DNA from: Tatumella ptyseos ATCC 33301
GTDB lineage: Bacteria > Pseudomonadota > Gammaproteobacteria > Enterobacterales > Enterobacteriaceae
Direction: 5' to 3'
Assembly: GCF_000735525.1 (NCBI RefSeq)
Contig: NZ_JMPR01000043.1
Coordinates: 1 to 64,000, forward strand
Length of the DNA stretch: 64,000 bases
Each line of letters opens with the position of its first letter. Position 1 is the first letter of the stretch. Positions 9,766-20,865 of the stretch are shown here, one piece after another. The translations under genes were made by a program, and so were the position numbers. The notes under the pieces are model-generated. The model worked only from the letters and a program-made list of their open reading frames with translations, had not been told where the DNA came from and searched no databases.

Positions 9766-12573
9766 TCAATCAACGTTCAGCGCATCATTTACCAGCTGTT
9801 GCTGCTGCTGCTGGTGAACCGACAGATACCCCACTGCCGGTGAAGCGGATGCCGGTCTGCCGGCGTAGTGCAGTGATGATCCCTGCGGTACAACTTCACG
9901 GAAATTATGCTGACTGGAATACCAGGCCCCCTGATTCAGTGGCTCTTCCTGACACCAGACAAAATCAGTGACATGTGAATACGGCTGCAGGAGTTCCTGA
10001 ACCACCTGGTGCGGGAACGGATATAACTGCTCAATCCTCAGGATAGCCACATCCTGCTGACCATTTTTACGGCGCTGTTCCAGTAAGTCGTAATAGACTT
10101 TGCCGGAACACATCACTACGCGGCGGATATTCTCTGCCGGCAGCGGATCAATTTCACCTATCGCGGGCATAAACTGACCGGAGGCCAGTTCTTCGAGGGT
10201 AGACACTGCCAGCGGGTGACGTAGCAGTGACTTAGGTGACATAACGATCAATGGCCGGCGCATACCCCGCAGAGCCTGACGGCGCAGCATGTGGTAGACC
10301 TGCGCCGGGGTGGAAGGTACACACACCTGCATATTCTGTTCTGCACACAGCTGCAGATAACGTTCCAGACGGGCCGAGGAGTGCTCCGGTCCCTGACCTT
10401 CATAGCCGTGGGGCAATAACATCACCAGACCGCACATGCGACCCCATTTTTGTTCACCGGAACTGATGAACTGGTCAATCACTACCTGTGCGCCGTTCGC
10501 GAAATCCCCGAACTGAGCTTCCCAGATGGTCAGCGTCCGGGGTTCGGCAGTGGCATAACCGTATTCGAATGCCAGTACGGCCTCTTCGGACAAGACAGAA
10601 TCCCAGACTTTGAATTCCCCTTGTCCATTGTGGATGTGCTGTAACGGTGTGTAGGTTGAACCGTTCGTCTGGTTGTGGATCACCGCATGACGGTGGAAAA
10701 AGGTGCCTCGCCCGGTATCTTCCCCGGAAAGGCGGATAGGAACGCCTTCATCCACCAGCGTCGCGTACGCCAGGTTCTCCGCACCGCCCCAGTCAAATAA
10801 TTTGCTGCCTTCAGCCATTTCCTGGCGGTCACGGTAAATTTTCTGTACCCGTGATTGCGCCTCAATTCCGTCAGGGATCTGACTGATACGGCGCGCCAGC
10901 TCCTGCAAACGCTTCATTCCGACCTGTGCCGGATAGCTCTCATCCCATTCATGATTCAGGTACGGTGACCAGGTATAAGAGTTAAGAGACATTGGCCGCC
11001 ATTCATCAACCACACACTCACCGGCATCCAGCGCATCCCGGTACAGATTGACCATTTCAGTGGCATCCGCACTGCTAATCACCCCTTCTTCCTGCAGGCG
11101 ATCGGCATAGATTTTACGCGGGGTCGGGTGTTTTTTAATCTGCTTATACATGACCGGCTGAGTCGCACTTGGCTCGTCGGCCTCATTGTGGCCATGACGG
11201 CGATAGCAGACCAGATCGATAAACACATCACGTTTGAAGGTATTACGGTAATCCAGGGCCAGCCGTGTCACAAAGGCAACCGCTTCCGGATCGTCGGCAT
11301 TCACATGGAAGATCGGTGCCAGCACCATTTTACCGATATCGGTACAGTACGGTGTTGAACGGGCATCCAGCGGGTTCGACGTGGTGAAACCCACCTGATT
11401 GTTAATCACGATCCGGACGGTTCCTCCCACCTCATAGCCTCTGGCCTGGGACATATTCAGGGTTTCCTGTACCACCCCCTGCCCGGTGATCGCCGCATCA
11501 CCATGAATGGTAATAGGTAATACCTGATCGTGTGAGCGCTCCTTCAGCCTGTCCAGCCTGGCTCTGACCGAGCCCATAACGACCGGGCTGACAATTTCCA
11601 GATGGGACGGGTTAAAGGCCAGAGCCAGATGCACAAGACCGCCTTCGGTTTCCACATCCGAGGAGAAGCCCATGTGGTACTTCACATCTCCGGTACCCAG
11701 CAATTCTTTATGCTTACCGGCAAACTCATCAAACAGATCCTGCGTTTTCTTACCCAGGACGTTAATCAGGACATTCAGTCGCCCACGGTGCGCCATGCCC
11801 AGTACCACTTCGCGGGTGCCGTTTTTTCCGGAGTGGCGGATCATCTCGCGCAGCATGGGGATCAGTGCATCGCCGCCTTCCAGTGAAAAACGCTTAGCGC
11901 CGGGGAATTTGGCGCCCAGATATTTCTCAATCCCTTCTGCCGCCGTCAGCTCTTTCAGGAATTCTTTCTTTTCCTTAGCAAGGAAACTGGCACGCCCGAC
12001 AACAGACTCCAGTCGCTGCTGGATCCAGCGTTTTTCTTCGGTGTTGTTGATGTGCATATATTCCGCACCGATCGAACCGCAATAGGTTTGTTTCAGTGCT
12101 TCATACAGGTCGGCCAGTTTCATGGTCTCTTTGCCTATGGCAAAGGAACCGACATTAAAACTTTCCTGAAAATCATCCGCCGTCAGATCATGAAAAGCCG
12201 GGTCAAGATCCGGCACCGGTTCCTGTTTCCAGAGACCTAAAGGATCAAGTCTGGCCTGCTGATGACCACGAAAACGAAAAGCATTAATCAGTTGCAGTAC
12301 TTTCACCTGGCGGGAATTGACTGCCGGGTCAGTGACTGAGGAGGTGTAGCGGGTCGAATCTTTTGCCAGGCGACGAAAATATTCACGGGTCGTAGAGTGG
12401 AACTGCTCCTGACGGAGATCGTTTGCCGGGAACTGTTCGAACATTTCCCGCCAGACGGGTTCGACAGAGGCAGGATCAATGAGGAAGTCCTCATAGAGTT
12501 GTTCTATATAAGACTGGTTAGCTCCTGCCAGCCAGGAGGAGTCCAGCCAGGGCTTCATTGCGTTGTTCTGCAT
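9766..12573 (-). CDS. sucA: 2-oxoglutarate dehydrogenase E1
   Basis: SucA (935 aa; E. coli 933) is the thiamine diphosphate-dependent E1 that decarboxylates 2-oxoglutarate. Conserved parts include GMAHRGRLNVL, HGDAAITGQGVVQETLNMSQ and CYRRHGHNEADEPSATQP in the cofactor-binding half, and WEAQFGDFANGAQVVIDQF in the pyrimidine-binding half. A Gln-rich stretch (HQQQQQQ) lies near the C-terminus. It follows sdhB after a 391-base gap. Confidence 0.98.
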   Translation of the reverse strand: MQNNAMKPWLDSSWLAGANQSYIEQLYEDFLIDPASVEPVWREMFEQFPANDLRQEQFHSTTREYFRRLAKDSTRYTSSVTDPAVNSRQVKVLQLINAFRFRGHQQARLDPLGLWKQEPVPDLDPAFHDLTADDFQESFNVGSFAIGKETMKLADLYEALKQTYCGSIGAEYMHINNTEEKRWIQQRLESVVGRASFLAKEKKEFLKELTAAEGIEKYLGAKFPGAKRFSLEGGDALIPMLREMIRHSGKNGTREVVLGMAHRGRLNVLINVLGKKTQDLFDEFAGKHKELLGTGDVKYHMGFSSDVETEGGLVHLALAFNPSHLEIVSPVVMGSVRARLDRLKERSHDQVLPITIHGDAAITGQGVVQETLNMSQARGYEVGGTVRIVINNQVGFTTSNPLDARSTPYCTDIGKMVLAPIFHVNADDPEAVAFVTRLALDYRNTFKRDVFIDLVCYRRHGHNEADEPSATQPVMYKQIKKHPTPRKIYADRLQEEGVISSADATEMVNLYRDALDAGECVVDEWRPMSLNSYTWSPYLNHEWDESYPAQVGMKRLQELARRISQIPDGIEAQSRVQKIYRDRQEMAEGSKLFDWGGAENLAYATLVDEGVPIRLSGEDTGRGTFFHRHAVIHNQTNGSTYTPLQHIHNGQGEFKVWDSVLSEEAVLAFEYGYATAEPRTLTIWEAQFGDFANGAQVVIDQFISSGEQKWGRMCGLVMLLPHGYEGQGPEHSSARLERYLQLCAEQNMQVCVPSTPAQVYHMLRRQALRGMRRPLIVMSPKSLLRHPLAVSTLEELASGQFMPAIGEIDPLPAENIRRVVMCSGKVYYDLLEQRRKNGQQDVAILRIEQLYPFPHQVVQELLQPYSHVTDFVWCQEEPLNQGAWYSSQHNFREVVPQGSSLHYAGRPASASPAVGYLSVHQQQQQQLVNDALNVD

Positions 12574-12964
12574 GGTGATCCCTTAAGCATTGTCATGCTT
12601 TTCGTAGTTATTGTTGCCGTTTACACGGATATTCCGGGACAGTGCATAGGTCAATGAATGCCATTCCCTCAGATTGTCCATATCTTCTGTTGATGCAGTG
12701 GCATTCCCTACGGCCCGGCCTGTTCAGACATTGACCCCGTGTCATGCCCGCAATCATCACCTTGTTTTATATCATTAAACGCGGTACTACATGCAAGATT
12801 CTCTTGCCCGAACAGTGGCCTTACCCGCAAAGATAAGCCCCGAAGTGTCATTTTTACGACAGGTCAGCGCTATCTTTGTCAGGGCGAAACGTCCAGGTGA
12901 CGACGTTGGCGCTCTTGCTAACATGACTTTCGGTGCCGGGAGAGGAGACCTCCCCGGCGCCGGG
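12574..12964 (-). promoter_or_regulatory. sdhB-sucA intergenic region with hairpin
   Basis: No gene is seen in this 391-base gap. Just after the sdhB stop, GGTGCCGGGAGAGG (12932-12945) and CCTCCCCGGCGCC (12949-12961) form a strong but imperfect hairpin without a T-tail. It could limit read-through or protect the sdh mRNA 3' end. A separate sucA promoter is plausible but I cannot place it with confidence. Confidence 0.45.
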
Positions 12965-13678
12965 TCAGGCATTACGGTGCAATAACATGGACTTAATATG
13001 ACCAATGGCTTTGGTCGGGTTCAGCCCTTTCGGACAGACACTGACACAATTCATGATGCTGTGGCAGCGGAAGACGCTGAAGGCATCGTCCAGGTTATCC
13101 AGCCGGGCATCGGTTTCGGTATCCCTGCTGTCAATCAGGAAGCGATACGCGGCCAGCAAACCGGCCGGGCCGATAAACTTGTCCGGATTCCACCAGAAAG
13201 ACGGACAAGACGTCGAACAACAGGCGCACAGAATACATTCGTACAAGCCGTCCAGATGTGCCCGCTCTTCCGGAGATTGCAGGTTTTCACGGGCGGGCGG
13301 ATTTTTGTCATGACTCTGCAGGTACGGTTTAATTTTTTCATACTGGGCATAAAACTGCCCCATATCGACCACCAGGTCGCGGATCACCGGCAGTCCCGGT
13401 AAGGGACGAACCACAATTTTCCCCTTACCGCGGAGTGCCGAGACCGGCGTAATACAGGCCAAACCGTTTTTACCGTTCATGTTCAGGCCATCCGAACCGC
13501 AGACACCCTCGCGACAGGAGCGACGGAAGACCAAAGTCGGGTCCTGTTCTTTCAACAGGATCAATGCATCCAGCAGCATCATATCCCGCCCTTCTTCCGC
13601 CTCCAGTGTGTAGTCCTGCATCCGTGGGGCATCATCAACTTCCGGATTGTACCGGTAAACAGAAAACTCAAGTTTCAT
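12965..13678 (-). CDS. sdhB: Succinate dehydrogenase iron-sulfur subunit
   Basis: SdhB (237 aa; E. coli 238) carries the [2Fe-2S], [4Fe-4S] and [3Fe-4S] clusters that pass electrons from SdhA to ubiquinone. The N-terminal ferredoxin domain has CREGVCGSDGLNMNG. The C-terminal domain has CILCACCSTSCPSFWW and CVSVCPKGLNP. It lies 17 bases after sdhA. Confidence 0.98.
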   Translation of the reverse strand: MKLEFSVYRYNPEVDDAPRMQDYTLEAEEGRDMMLLDALILLKEQDPTLVFRRSCREGVCGSDGLNMNGKNGLACITPVSALRGKGKIVVRPLPGLPVIRDLVVDMGQFYAQYEKIKPYLQSHDKNPPARENLQSPEERAHLDGLYECILCACCSTSCPSFWWNPDKFIGPAGLLAAYRFLIDSRDTETDARLDNLDDAFSVFRCHSIMNCVSVCPKGLNPTKAIGHIKSMLLHRNA

Positions 13679-13695
13679 TTGTCTCTCTCCACCGG

Positions 13696-15462
13696 TTAAT
13701 AGGTACGTACTTTTGGCGGAAACGCCGCACGTAACTTCGGTTGCATATTCACTGTGCGCCGCGTCATGCTTTCGTTATCCGGTAAATAGAGACTGTGGCA
13801 GAGCCAGTTTTCGTCATCGCGATCCGGGAAGTCAAAACGACTGTGCGCTCCGCGGCTTTCGGTGCGATAGTTCGCAGCCATGGCCGTGGCGTAGGCGGTT
13901 TCCATCAGGTTATCCAGCTCCAGACATTCCACCCGCTGCGTATTAAAATCCGGTGAACGATCATCAAGACGAGCTGATTTCAGTCGTTCGCGGATAGCTT
14001 TCAATTCTTCCAGCCCCTTAGCCATCGCTTCACCTTCACGGAACACCGAGAAATTGTGCTGCATGCATTGCTGTAGGGCTTTACGGATTTGGGCGGGGTC
14101 TTCACCCGTAGTGTTGTTATCCCAGCGCTGGTAGCGGGCCAGTGCCGCAGTAATTTCTTCGTCTGTCGCCTCCGTCAGCGGGCCTTGTTCGGCAATGGAT
14201 TCCGACAGGTGCAGACCGGCAGCTCGTCCGAACACCACCAGGTCCAGCAGCGAGTTTCCTCCCAGGCGGTTAGCACCGTGAACTGAGACACAGGCGATTT
14301 CCCCGACGGCAAACAGCCCCGGGATCACTTTATCATTACCGTCTTCATCAAGGGTCAGCGCCTGACCGGTTACCCGGGTCGGGATGCCTCCCATCATATA
14401 ATGGCAGGTCGGGATCACCGGAATCGGTTCCTTAACCGGGTCGGCATGGGCAAATGTCCGTGATAATTCAAGGATCCCCGGCAGCCGTGATTCCAGCACC
14501 TCTTTCCCCAGATGGTCCAGTTTCAGCTTAAGGTGAGGCCCCCATGGGCCATCGCAGCCGCGTCCTTCGCGAATTTCTATCATCATTGAACGGGCAACCA
14601 CATCCCGTCCGGCCAGATCTTTGGCATTCGGGGCATAACGTTCCATAAAGCGTTCACCATGCTTATTCAGCAGATATCCGCCCTCACCACGACACCCTTC
14701 GGTGACCAGCACGCCGGCTCCGGCAATCCCTGTCGGATGGAACTGCCACATCTCCATATCCTGAACCGGAACACCGGCCCGCAATGCCATCCCGACACCG
14801 TCACCGGTATTAATATGGGCATTCGTCGTCGACTGGTAGATCCGTCCGGCACCGCCGGTCGCCAGAATGGTTGCCTTCGCTTTGAAATAGACCACTTCAC
14901 CGGTTTCGATACATAACGCCGTACAACCGACAATGGCACCCTGCGCATTTTTCACCAGGTCCAGGGCGTACCACTCAGAGAAGATGGTGGTATTGTTCTT
15001 CAGGTTTTGCTGGTAAAGCGTATGTAATAACGCATGTCCGGTACGGTCAGCTGCCGCCGCAGTACGCGCCGCCTGCTCTCCCCCGAAGTTTTTCGACTGT
15101 CCGCCAAACGGCCGCTGATATACCCGGCCATCATCGAGACGTGAAAAAGGCAACCCCATGTGCTCCAGCTCCAGAATGGCTTCCGGCCCGGTTTTACACA
15201 TATATTCGATGGCATACTGATCCCCGATATAATCAGAGCCTTTTACGGTGTCATACATATGCCATTCCCAGTTGTCTTCGTGGGTATTCCCCAGCGCAAC
15301 GGTGATCCCGCCTTGTGCAGACACGGTATGGGAACGGGTAGGAAAGACTTTAGATAACAGGGCACAGCTCTGCCCTGACTGAGAAATCTGTAGCGCGGCA
15401 CGCATTCCTGCGCCACCCGCACCGATAACGACTGCATCAAACTCTCTGACCGGCAAACTCAT
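13696..15462 (-). CDS. sdhA: Succinate dehydrogenase flavoprotein subunit
   Basis: SdhA (588 aa, same as E. coli) oxidises succinate to fumarate using covalently bound FAD. The dinucleotide fold [16 protein letters not shown] is at the N-terminus, the flavinylated His lies in [11 protein letters not shown] near residue 45, and the active-site segment includes [21 protein letters not shown]. It directly abuts the sdhD stop. Confidence 0.98.
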   Translation of the reverse strand: MSLPVREFDAVVIGAGGAGMRAALQISQSGQSCALLSKVFPTRSHTVSAQGGITVALGNTHEDNWEWHMYDTVKGSDYIGDQYAIEYMCKTGPEAILELEHMGLPFSRLDDGRVYQRPFGGQSKNFGGEQAARTAAAADRTGHALLHTLYQQNLKNNTTIFSEWYALDLVKNAQGAIVGCTALCIETGEVVYFKAKATILATGGAGRIYQSTTNAHINTGDGVGMALRAGVPVQDMEMWQFHPTGIAGAGVLVTEGCRGEGGYLLNKHGERFMERYAPNAKDLAGRDVVARSMMIEIREGRGCDGPWGPHLKLKLDHLGKEVLESRLPGILELSRTFAHADPVKEPIPVIPTCHYMMGGIPTRVTGQALTLDEDGNDKVIPGLFAVGEIACVSVHGANRLGGNSLLDLVVFGRAAGLHLSESIAEQGPLTEATDEEITAALARYQRWDNNTTGEDPAQIRKALQQCMQHNFSVFREGEAMAKGLEELKAIRERLKSARLDDRSPDFNTQRVECLELDNLMETAYATAMAANYRTESRGAHSRFDFPDRDDENWLCHSLYLPDNESMTRRTVNMQPKLRAAFPPKVRTY

Positions 15463-15810
15463 TTACACACCCCACACAATAATCGTTCCATAAATTGCAT
15501 ACGTCAGCAGCGCCAGCACGATCACGCCCTGAAGCACCAGCCGTAACGCAATGTTTTTCACATAATCGGTCAGGACCTGCCACATACCGATCCAGCCATG
15601 AATAAGAACCGAAAATAGCGTCAGCAAGGTGAATACGCGGGTAAATGTCAGCGCGAAGAATCCACGCCAGACCTCAAAGGTTAGCGGGCCGGAAAAAACG
15701 AAAAATCCGAGGATGAACAACACATACAGTGCAATCACTATTGCTGCGCCACGTAACAGCAACCAGTCATGAATGCCATTACGTCCAAGTGCAGATACGC
15801 TGCTTACCAT
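15463..15810 (-). CDS. sdhD: Succinate dehydrogenase membrane anchor SdhD
   Basis: SdhD (115 aa, the usual length) is one of two small membrane subunits that bind haem b and ubiquinone. It has three hydrophobic helices. [19 protein letters not shown] opens the first, and the haem and quinone region lies around [18 protein letters not shown]. It overlaps the end of sdhC by seven bases and ends one base before sdhA. Confidence 0.96.
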   Translation of the reverse strand: MVSSVSALGRNGIHDWLLLRGAAIVIALYVLFILGFFVFSGPLTFEVWRGFFALTFTRVFTLLTLFSVLIHGWIGMWQVLTDYVKNIALRLVLQGVIVLALLTYAIYGTIIVWGV

Positions 15811-16181
15811 AGTAATACCCCCGCCAGAACCGCCAGAATCACGGTAATTACGAAACTGATTTGTGCAGACCGTGTACCGGCCTCCAGGCTTTCATCCAGC
15901 ATACCAAAATCCATGAGCAGGTGCCGGAGCCCCCCGACAATGTGGTAAGCCAGAGCTGTCATTATCGCCCACAGGATAAACCTGACGATAAAACTCCCCA
16001 GCAGAGTGGATGCTTGCTGAAAACCTTCGGGGGAAGAGAGAGAAAGTCCAAGTAACCACAGCAGAATGCCCACGGCAATCAACGTGATTACGCCGGAGAC
16101 ACGGTGGAGAATGGATGCTATTGCAGTCACGGGAAACCGGATCGTCGAGAGATCCAAGTTGACAGGTCTTTGTTTTTTCAC
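15804..16181 (-). CDS. sdhC: Succinate dehydrogenase cytochrome b556 subunit
   Basis: SdhC (125 aa; E. coli 129) is the first gene of sdhCDAB-sucABCD. The sequence [20 protein letters not shown] and [12 protein letters not shown], with quinone-site Ser and Arg residues, matches E. coli. The haem-ligand His lies in [18 protein letters not shown]. The start is GTG at 16181; E. coli uses a start four residues further up, which has no counterpart here. Three membrane helices are visible. Confidence 0.96.
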   Translation of the reverse strand: MKKQRPVNLDLSTIRFPVTAIASILHRVSGVITLIAVGILLWLLGLSLSSPEGFQQASTLLGSFIVRFILWAIMTALAYHIVGGLRHLLMDFGMLDESLEAGTRSAQISFVITVILAVLAGVLLW

Positions 16182-16779
16182 GATTTGCCCACACAGCTCT
16201 TTATTATTTTAGCTTCCTCCGGCCTTGCAGGAGACGTAAAAATCTGCATCACGACTGACTTTTACGGGACCAATACAGGTAACATCCAGTGTTAAATGAC
16301 GCGAAAAAACGCTGGGTGCCTCCTGATAACAAGAGTTTCCGGAGACCTTTTCAAAGTATAGGGTTATCACAATCTGATTACAATTACCCTACAAATTGTT
16401 TGGATAAATTTGCCCGGAACAGTGATCAGTATCACGTTACAAGCCGATTTTCCTAAAGCCGAACCAGTATTCACATAAAAACAACATTTTTGTCACATTC
16501 AACGCTGATTAATCGATATAATACCTCCTGAAGGTGGGGATAGACTTTCAGTTATCTGTAAGTTATATAACTGTTTAGAGATAAACGCTAAAACGATGAC
16601 AACAACGATACTTTTTATGTCACCCGGAGGCGAATAACTCCAGATATTTCCAGCTATTACGGAAGCATTTATGCCGGAATAACTTCACAAAGCGTGTAAC
16701 TTGTATTTATTTTGTAAAGCCAGTATTACGCATATTTTGGCGTCCGGAGAGTCTCTGCCGGGCGCTAAAGGAGACCGAG
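16182..16779. promoter_or_regulatory. Divergent sdhC/gltA control region
   Basis: A 598-base gap between two TCA genes transcribed in opposite directions. It is A/T-rich and holds a good CRP site at 16421-16436. gltA has a GGAG ribosome site just upstream of its ATG. In E. coli this region is controlled by ArcA and CRP; I do not mark ArcA sites because none is unambiguous. No gene is seen here. Confidence 0.7.
16421..16436. promoter_or_regulatory. Probable CRP-binding site (sdhC side)
   Basis: AGTGATCAGTATCACG has the two half-sites GTGA and TCAC with the proper six-base spacing, close to the TGTGA-N6-TCACA consensus. It lies 240 bases before sdhC and 344 before gltA. CRP activates sdhC in E. 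coli, so this site is more likely to serve sdh. Confidence 0.65.
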
Positions 16780-18063
16780 ATGACAGACAAGAAAGTGACG
16801 CTTACCCTGGATGGGGCCGAGCCATTAGAGCTCAATGTCCTGCGTGGCACTCTGGGTCAGCATGTGATAGATGTTCGTGCATTAGGGAACAGCGGGCTGT
16901 ATACCTTTGACCCCGGGTATACCTCCACGGCATCCTGCGAGTCCAGAATAACGTATATCGACGGCGATGAAGGCATCCTGTTGCACCGGGGTTACCCTAT
17001 CTCACAATTAGCAACACATTCGAACTATCTGGAAGTCTGTTATATCCTGCTGTACGGCGAAACCCCGACACGGGATCAGTATGAAAAATTCCGTACCTCG
17101 GTCACCCGGCATACGATGATCCATGAACAGATCACACGTTTATTCCACGGTTTTCGTCGCGATTCACACCCGATGGCGGTGATGTGTGGCGTTACCGGGG
17201 CACTGGCCGCGTTTTATCACGACTCGCTGGATGTCAATAATGAACGTCACCGGGAGATTGCCGCCTTCCGTCTGCTGTCTAAAATGCCGACGGTTGCAGC
17301 CATGTGTTACAAATACTCTATCGGTCAGCCCTTCGTGTATCCGCGTAATGATCTCTCTTACGCAGGCAATTTTTTACACATGATGTTTGCAACCCCTTGT
17401 GAAGAATACGTCGTCAATCCGGTGCTTGAAAAAGCGATGGATCGTATCCTGATATTACATGCCGATCATGAACAGAATGCATCGACCTCTACGGTCAGGA
17501 CGGCAGGATCTTCAGGCGCGAATCCGTTTGCCTGTATCGCCGCGGGGATTGCCTCTCTGTGGGGGCCGGCCCACGGGGGAGCGAATGAAGCGACTTTACG
17601 TATGCTGGAAGAGATTGAGACCGTTGAGCATATTCCTGAGTTTATTCGCCGGGCGAAAGATAAAAACGACTCTTTCCGTTTGATGGGCTTTGGTCACCGC
17701 GTGTATAAAAACTATGACCCACGGGCCACCGTCATGCGTGAAACCTGCCATGAAGTGCTCAAAGAGCTGGATATGAAAGACGATCTGCTGGAAGTGGCCA
17801 TGGAGCTGGAGCACATTGCACTGAATGACCCGTACTTTATCGAGCGTAAACTCTACCCTAACGTCGATTTCTATTCCGGCTTGATCCTGAAAGCGATGGG
17901 GATCCCGACGTCTATGTTTACGGTGATCTTTGCAATGGCACGTACCGTCGGCTGGATCGCACACTGGATTGAAATGCATGAAGAAGGAATGAAGATCGCC
18001 CGTCCAAGGCAATTATATACCGGCTATACGGAGCGTGAGTTCCATACCAGCCTCACCGAATAA
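16780..18063 (+). CDS. gltA: Type II citrate synthase
   Basis: GltA (427 aa, same as E. coli) condenses oxaloacetate and acetyl-CoA to citrate. It is the hexameric, NADH-inhibited type. Active-site segments are [15 protein letters not shown] (first His), [15 protein letters not shown] (second His) and [10 protein letters not shown] (Asp). It stands alone, divergent from sdhC, and ends in a terminator. Confidence 0.98.
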   Translation: MTDKKVTLTLDGAEPLELNVLRGTLGQHVIDVRALGNSGLYTFDPGYTSTASCESRITYIDGDEGILLHRGYPISQLATHSNYLEVCYILLYGETPTRDQYEKFRTSVTRHTMIHEQITRLFHGFRRDSHPMAVMCGVTGALAAFYHDSLDVNNERHREIAAFRLLSKMPTVAAMCYKYSIGQPFVYPRNDLSYAGNFLHMMFATPCEEYVVNPVLEKAMDRILILHADHEQNASTSTVRTAGSSGANPFACIAAGIASLWGPAHGGANEATLRMLEEIETVEHIPEFIRRAKDKNDSFRLMGFGHRVYKNYDPRATVMRETCHEVLKELDMKDDLLEVAMELEHIALNDPYFIERKLYPNVDFYSGLILKAMGIPTSMFTVIFAMARTVGWIAHWIEMHEEGMKIARPRQLYTGYTEREFHTSLTE

Positions 18064-18074
18064 TTCAGGCGACA

Positions 18075-18100
18075 AACACCTCCTGCACGGAGGTGTTTTT
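18075..18100 (+). terminator. Intrinsic terminator after gltA
   Basis: Arms AACACCTCC (18075-18083) and GGAGGTGTT (18089-18097) with a five-base loop run into TTTTT. It begins 12 bases after the gltA stop. Confidence 0.92.
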
Positions 18101-18200
18101 CCTCCCGGCCAAACAGCCCCTGTCATTAAGAACGCTCAACGGAGGCAGGCAGAGCCTCCGGGTCTAGCCAGCCGGTCAGCTCTCCCCTCTTTCGACCGTA

Positions 18201-19055
18201 TTAGCCGGTAAAGAGTTTCTGTAATACTTTACGCATAGGCTCTTTATCTGCCTCTTTATCGAACCAGTAAGTGAGGTTTAACGCCCCCTGATTCACCAGC
18301 ATATTTAATCCATTCAGTGTCCGGCAACCTTTATCCGCGGCTTTTCTTAAAAGCGCTGTTTGCGGCGGATTGGGGATCACATCAGCAACAAACAGCGAGC
18401 TTTCCAGACTCTCCGTATCAATGTCCGGTAACGCGTCAGCATCATCCAGCCCGACAGACGTCGCATTCACCAGAATATCCGGAAGCGGATCAATGCGTAA
18501 CCCCGGTGTCCAGGCCTTAAAGGTCGCTTTTGCTTTCGTATTGTCGTTGATCAGATCGACCAGTTCCTGACCTTTTTTCTTATCACGGTTAATGATGGTA
18601 ATTTCTGTGGCTCCGGCTAAGGCCGATTCCACGGCAATGGCCCGGGCTGCCCCCCCGGCTCCCAGCAATGCCAGGGTTTTGCCTTTGACATCAATTTGCT
18701 CACTTAATGCCTCGACGAACCCCTTACCGTCGGTATTCTCGCCGGTGAGTTTACCGTCACGGATAATGACACAGTTAACGGCACCGATGACTTTGGCTGA
18801 GGTGCCCAGTTCATCAATATACTCAATAATGGCCTGTTTGTTGGGTATGGAGCAGTTAAACCCGCGCCAGCCCATGGCTTTTGCACCAGCCACGGCCTGC
18901 TCAAGCTGCTCTTTGCCGACATCACAATTGATATAACGGGCAGGAATGCCCTGATGCTGGTAGGCAGCTTCCATGACGGCCACGGTGGGGTTTTCGGCAC
19001 AAGGTGAAGAGAAAGAACCGGTCAGATCACTCAGAAAATTTTCTTGTTCAGCCAT
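18201..19055 (-). CDS. Shikimate/quinate dehydrogenase family protein (AroE-like)
   Basis: A 284-aa protein of the shikimate dehydrogenase family. The catalytic pair is present: Lys73 in CSIPNKQ and Asp109 in GENTDGKGF. The nucleotide fold is LLGAGGAARAI near residues 130-140, followed by NRDKKK, which is less like the NADP-binding NRT of true AroE. The usual N-terminal HSxSP shikimate motif is replaced by GSFSSPCAENPT, so the substrate may differ. It is probably not the housekeeping aroE. It converges on gltA and stands between gltA and pxpA; no operon partner is evident. Confidence 0.8.
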   Translation of the reverse strand: MAEQENFLSDLTGSFSSPCAENPTVAVMEAAYQHQGIPARYINCDVGKEQLEQAVAGAKAMGWRGFNCSIPNKQAIIEYIDELGTSAKVIGAVNCVIIRDGKLTGENTDGKGFVEALSEQIDVKGKTLALLGAGGAARAIAVESALAGATEITIINRDKKKGQELVDLINDNTKAKATFKAWTPGLRIDPLPDILVNATSVGLDDADALPDIDTESLESSLFVADVIPNPPQTALLRKAADKGCRTLNGLNMLVNQGALNLTYWFDKEADKEPMRKVLQKLFTG

Positions 19056-19204
19056 CAGAAACTCCTGTTATCAGAATGTTTCTTTAAGCCTTAAACAGAA
19101 TGGCAGCACTGTCAACGTTACTGCCATTGATAATATGAATCATAATATTACCCGCGGCATGATCGCCGCGTGCGACCCGATATCCTGTCCTGCACATCGG
19201 GGCT

Positions 19205-19939
19205 TCAGGCAGTGATCATAATATTTTCCCGGCGGAAGGCTTCACACAATGCCCGGGCGAACAGCAAGGCATGTTCCCCATCCCCATGCAGGCAGACGGT
19301 CTGCGCGGTGACACGAACCTGCTCCCCGCTCACTGCGGTGACTTCCCCCTGCTGTACCATCTGCAAAGTCTGAGTGATCGCCTGGCTGGCTTCAGCCAGT
19401 AATGCGCCGGGTTCTCCGCGAGGTACCAGCTCACCCTTCACGGTATATCCCCGGTCTGCAAACACTTCCTCACGCGTCGCTAAACCGTAATGCTGCCCCG
19501 CGGCAATCAACTCACTGCCGGCCAGTCCGACCAGAATCAGTCCGGGATCTGCGGCGAAGACCGCCCGGGCGATGATGTCTGCCAGTTGTCTGTCACGCGC
19601 CGCCTGGTTATACAGCATTCCGTGGGGTTTCACGTGGGCTAACGCAACGCCTTCACTGGCGGCAATGGTTTTTAACGCCCCAATCTGATAGAGCTGCTGC
19701 GCATAGACGTCCGATGCCGGTAACGTCATCGCCGTCCGGCCAAAATTCTCACGATCCGGAAAAGAAGGATGCGCTCCGACCCGTACCCCGTATTGTTTTG
19801 CCAGACGTACGGACTGCAACATGGTGGATGCATCACCGGCATGAAATCCGCAGGCGATATTGGCTGAACTGACTAATTGCAGCAACTGATCATCCAGAGC
19901 CGAACCCTCACCCAAATCCGCATTTAAATCTATTTTCAT
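19205..19939 (-). CDS. pxpA: 5-oxoprolinase subunit A
   Basis: PxpA (244 aa, same as E. coli) is the LamB/YcsF-family subunit of the ATP-dependent 5-oxoprolinase that opens pyroglutamate to glutamate. [12 protein letters not shown] starts the protein. Conserved parts are [24 protein letters not shown] and [13 protein letters not shown] chose ATG 19939 because it overlaps the pxpC stop as ATGA and gives the family length; an ATG at 19957 would add six residues. Confidence 0.95.
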   Translation of the reverse strand: MKIDLNADLGEGSALDDQLLQLVSSANIACGFHAGDASTMLQSVRLAKQYGVRVGAHPSFPDRENFGRTAMTLPASDVYAQQLYQIGALKTIAASEGVALAHVKPHGMLYNQAARDRQLADIIARAVFAADPGLILVGLAGSELIAAGQHYGLATREEVFADRGYTVKGELVPRGEPGALLAEASQAITQTLQMVQQGEVTAVSGEQVRVTAQTVCLHGDGEHALLFARALCEAFRRENIMITA

Positions 19940-20865
19940 CTCTCTGAGAGTCCCCATTCCATCATCTTCAGTACATGCTGCTGGTGCTGTTTTGCCCGTA
20001 ATGCTTCTTCATGAGTACAGTGAACAAAATGTATCGGCTCCCCCGGGCGTATCTGTGCCAGATGGTAAAGATCCGCCGAAATCACCACGCCTATCCGGGG
20101 ATAACCTCCCGTCGTCTGGGCATCTGCCATCAGAACCACAGGCTGTCCGCCGTTAGTGACCTGTATCGTCCCCGGCAGCACCGCATGGGAGAGTAACTCC
20201 CGGCCGCACGGCCGTTGGAGTTGCCGGCCCTGTAAACGGAACCCCATCCGGTTACTCTGAGCTGACAGCGTCCAGCCTGTACGCCAGAATGCCTGACCGG
20301 ATCCGCGGCTGAACTCATGGTATTCGGGCCCGGGGATGACCCTCACGCGATTTCCCCACAATAATTGCCTGACCCCGGCACTGTGTGAAAACTCCCGGGT
20401 CGGCGGATTCAGCGGTAACTGATCACCGTCACGCAGATAGCGCCCCTGCCAGCCACCAAACCCGGCTTTCAGATCCGTACTGACGGATCCCATGACCTCA
20501 GGCAGATCAAAACCGCCATTGATCGCCAGATAGCTTCTGACTCCGCGCAGTGCACGATGTAATGTCAGCACCTGTCCTGCCCTGGCGAAAGTTCGCCAGC
20601 CTGTCCAGACGGGCTTACCCTCAAGTTCGGCCTCACAGCCTGCACCGGTCAGGGCGAACCAGCTATCGCGTCCAAAAATGAACTGAGCCTGTCCGAAAGT
20701 GACCTCGAGGACGGCGCTGTTTTCAGGATTACCTGCCAGCAGATTCGCCGTTTTCATGGCCGGCAGATCCAGGGCTCCGCTCAGGCTGATCCCTGACTGG
20801 CTATAGTGATAGCGCCCGGCATCCTGAACTGAGGTGGCCATTCCGGCACGGAGGATGGTTAACAT
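19936..20865 (-). CDS. pxpC: 5-oxoprolinase subunit C
   Basis: PxpC (309 aa; E. coli 310) belongs to the biotin-dependent carboxylase-like (KipA/AHS2) family and forms the 5-oxoprolinase with PxpA and PxpB. The start [21 protein letters not shown] and the segment [19 protein letters not shown] are typical. It overlaps pxpB by seven bases and pxpA by four, so the three genes are tightly coupled. Confidence 0.95.
   Translation of the reverse strand: MLTILRAGMATSVQDAGRYHYSQSGISLSGALDLPAMKTANLLAGNPENSAVLEVTFGQAQFIFGRDSWFALTGAGCEAELEGKPVWTGWRTFARAGQVLTLHRALRGVRSYLAINGGFDLPEVMGSVSTDLKAGFGGWQGRYLRDGDQLPLNPPTREFSHSAGVRQLLWGNRVRVIPGPEYHEFSRGSGQAFWRTGWTLSAQSNRMGFRLQGRQLQRPCGRELLSHAVLPGTIQVTNGGQPVVLMADAQTTGGYPRIGVVISADLYHLAQIRPGEPIHFVHCTHEEALRAKQHQQHVLKMMEWGLSER

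Noticed and set aside
16701-16910. Plus-strand frame overlapping the gltA start
   Set aside because: It overlaps gltA in another frame and has no ribosome site.
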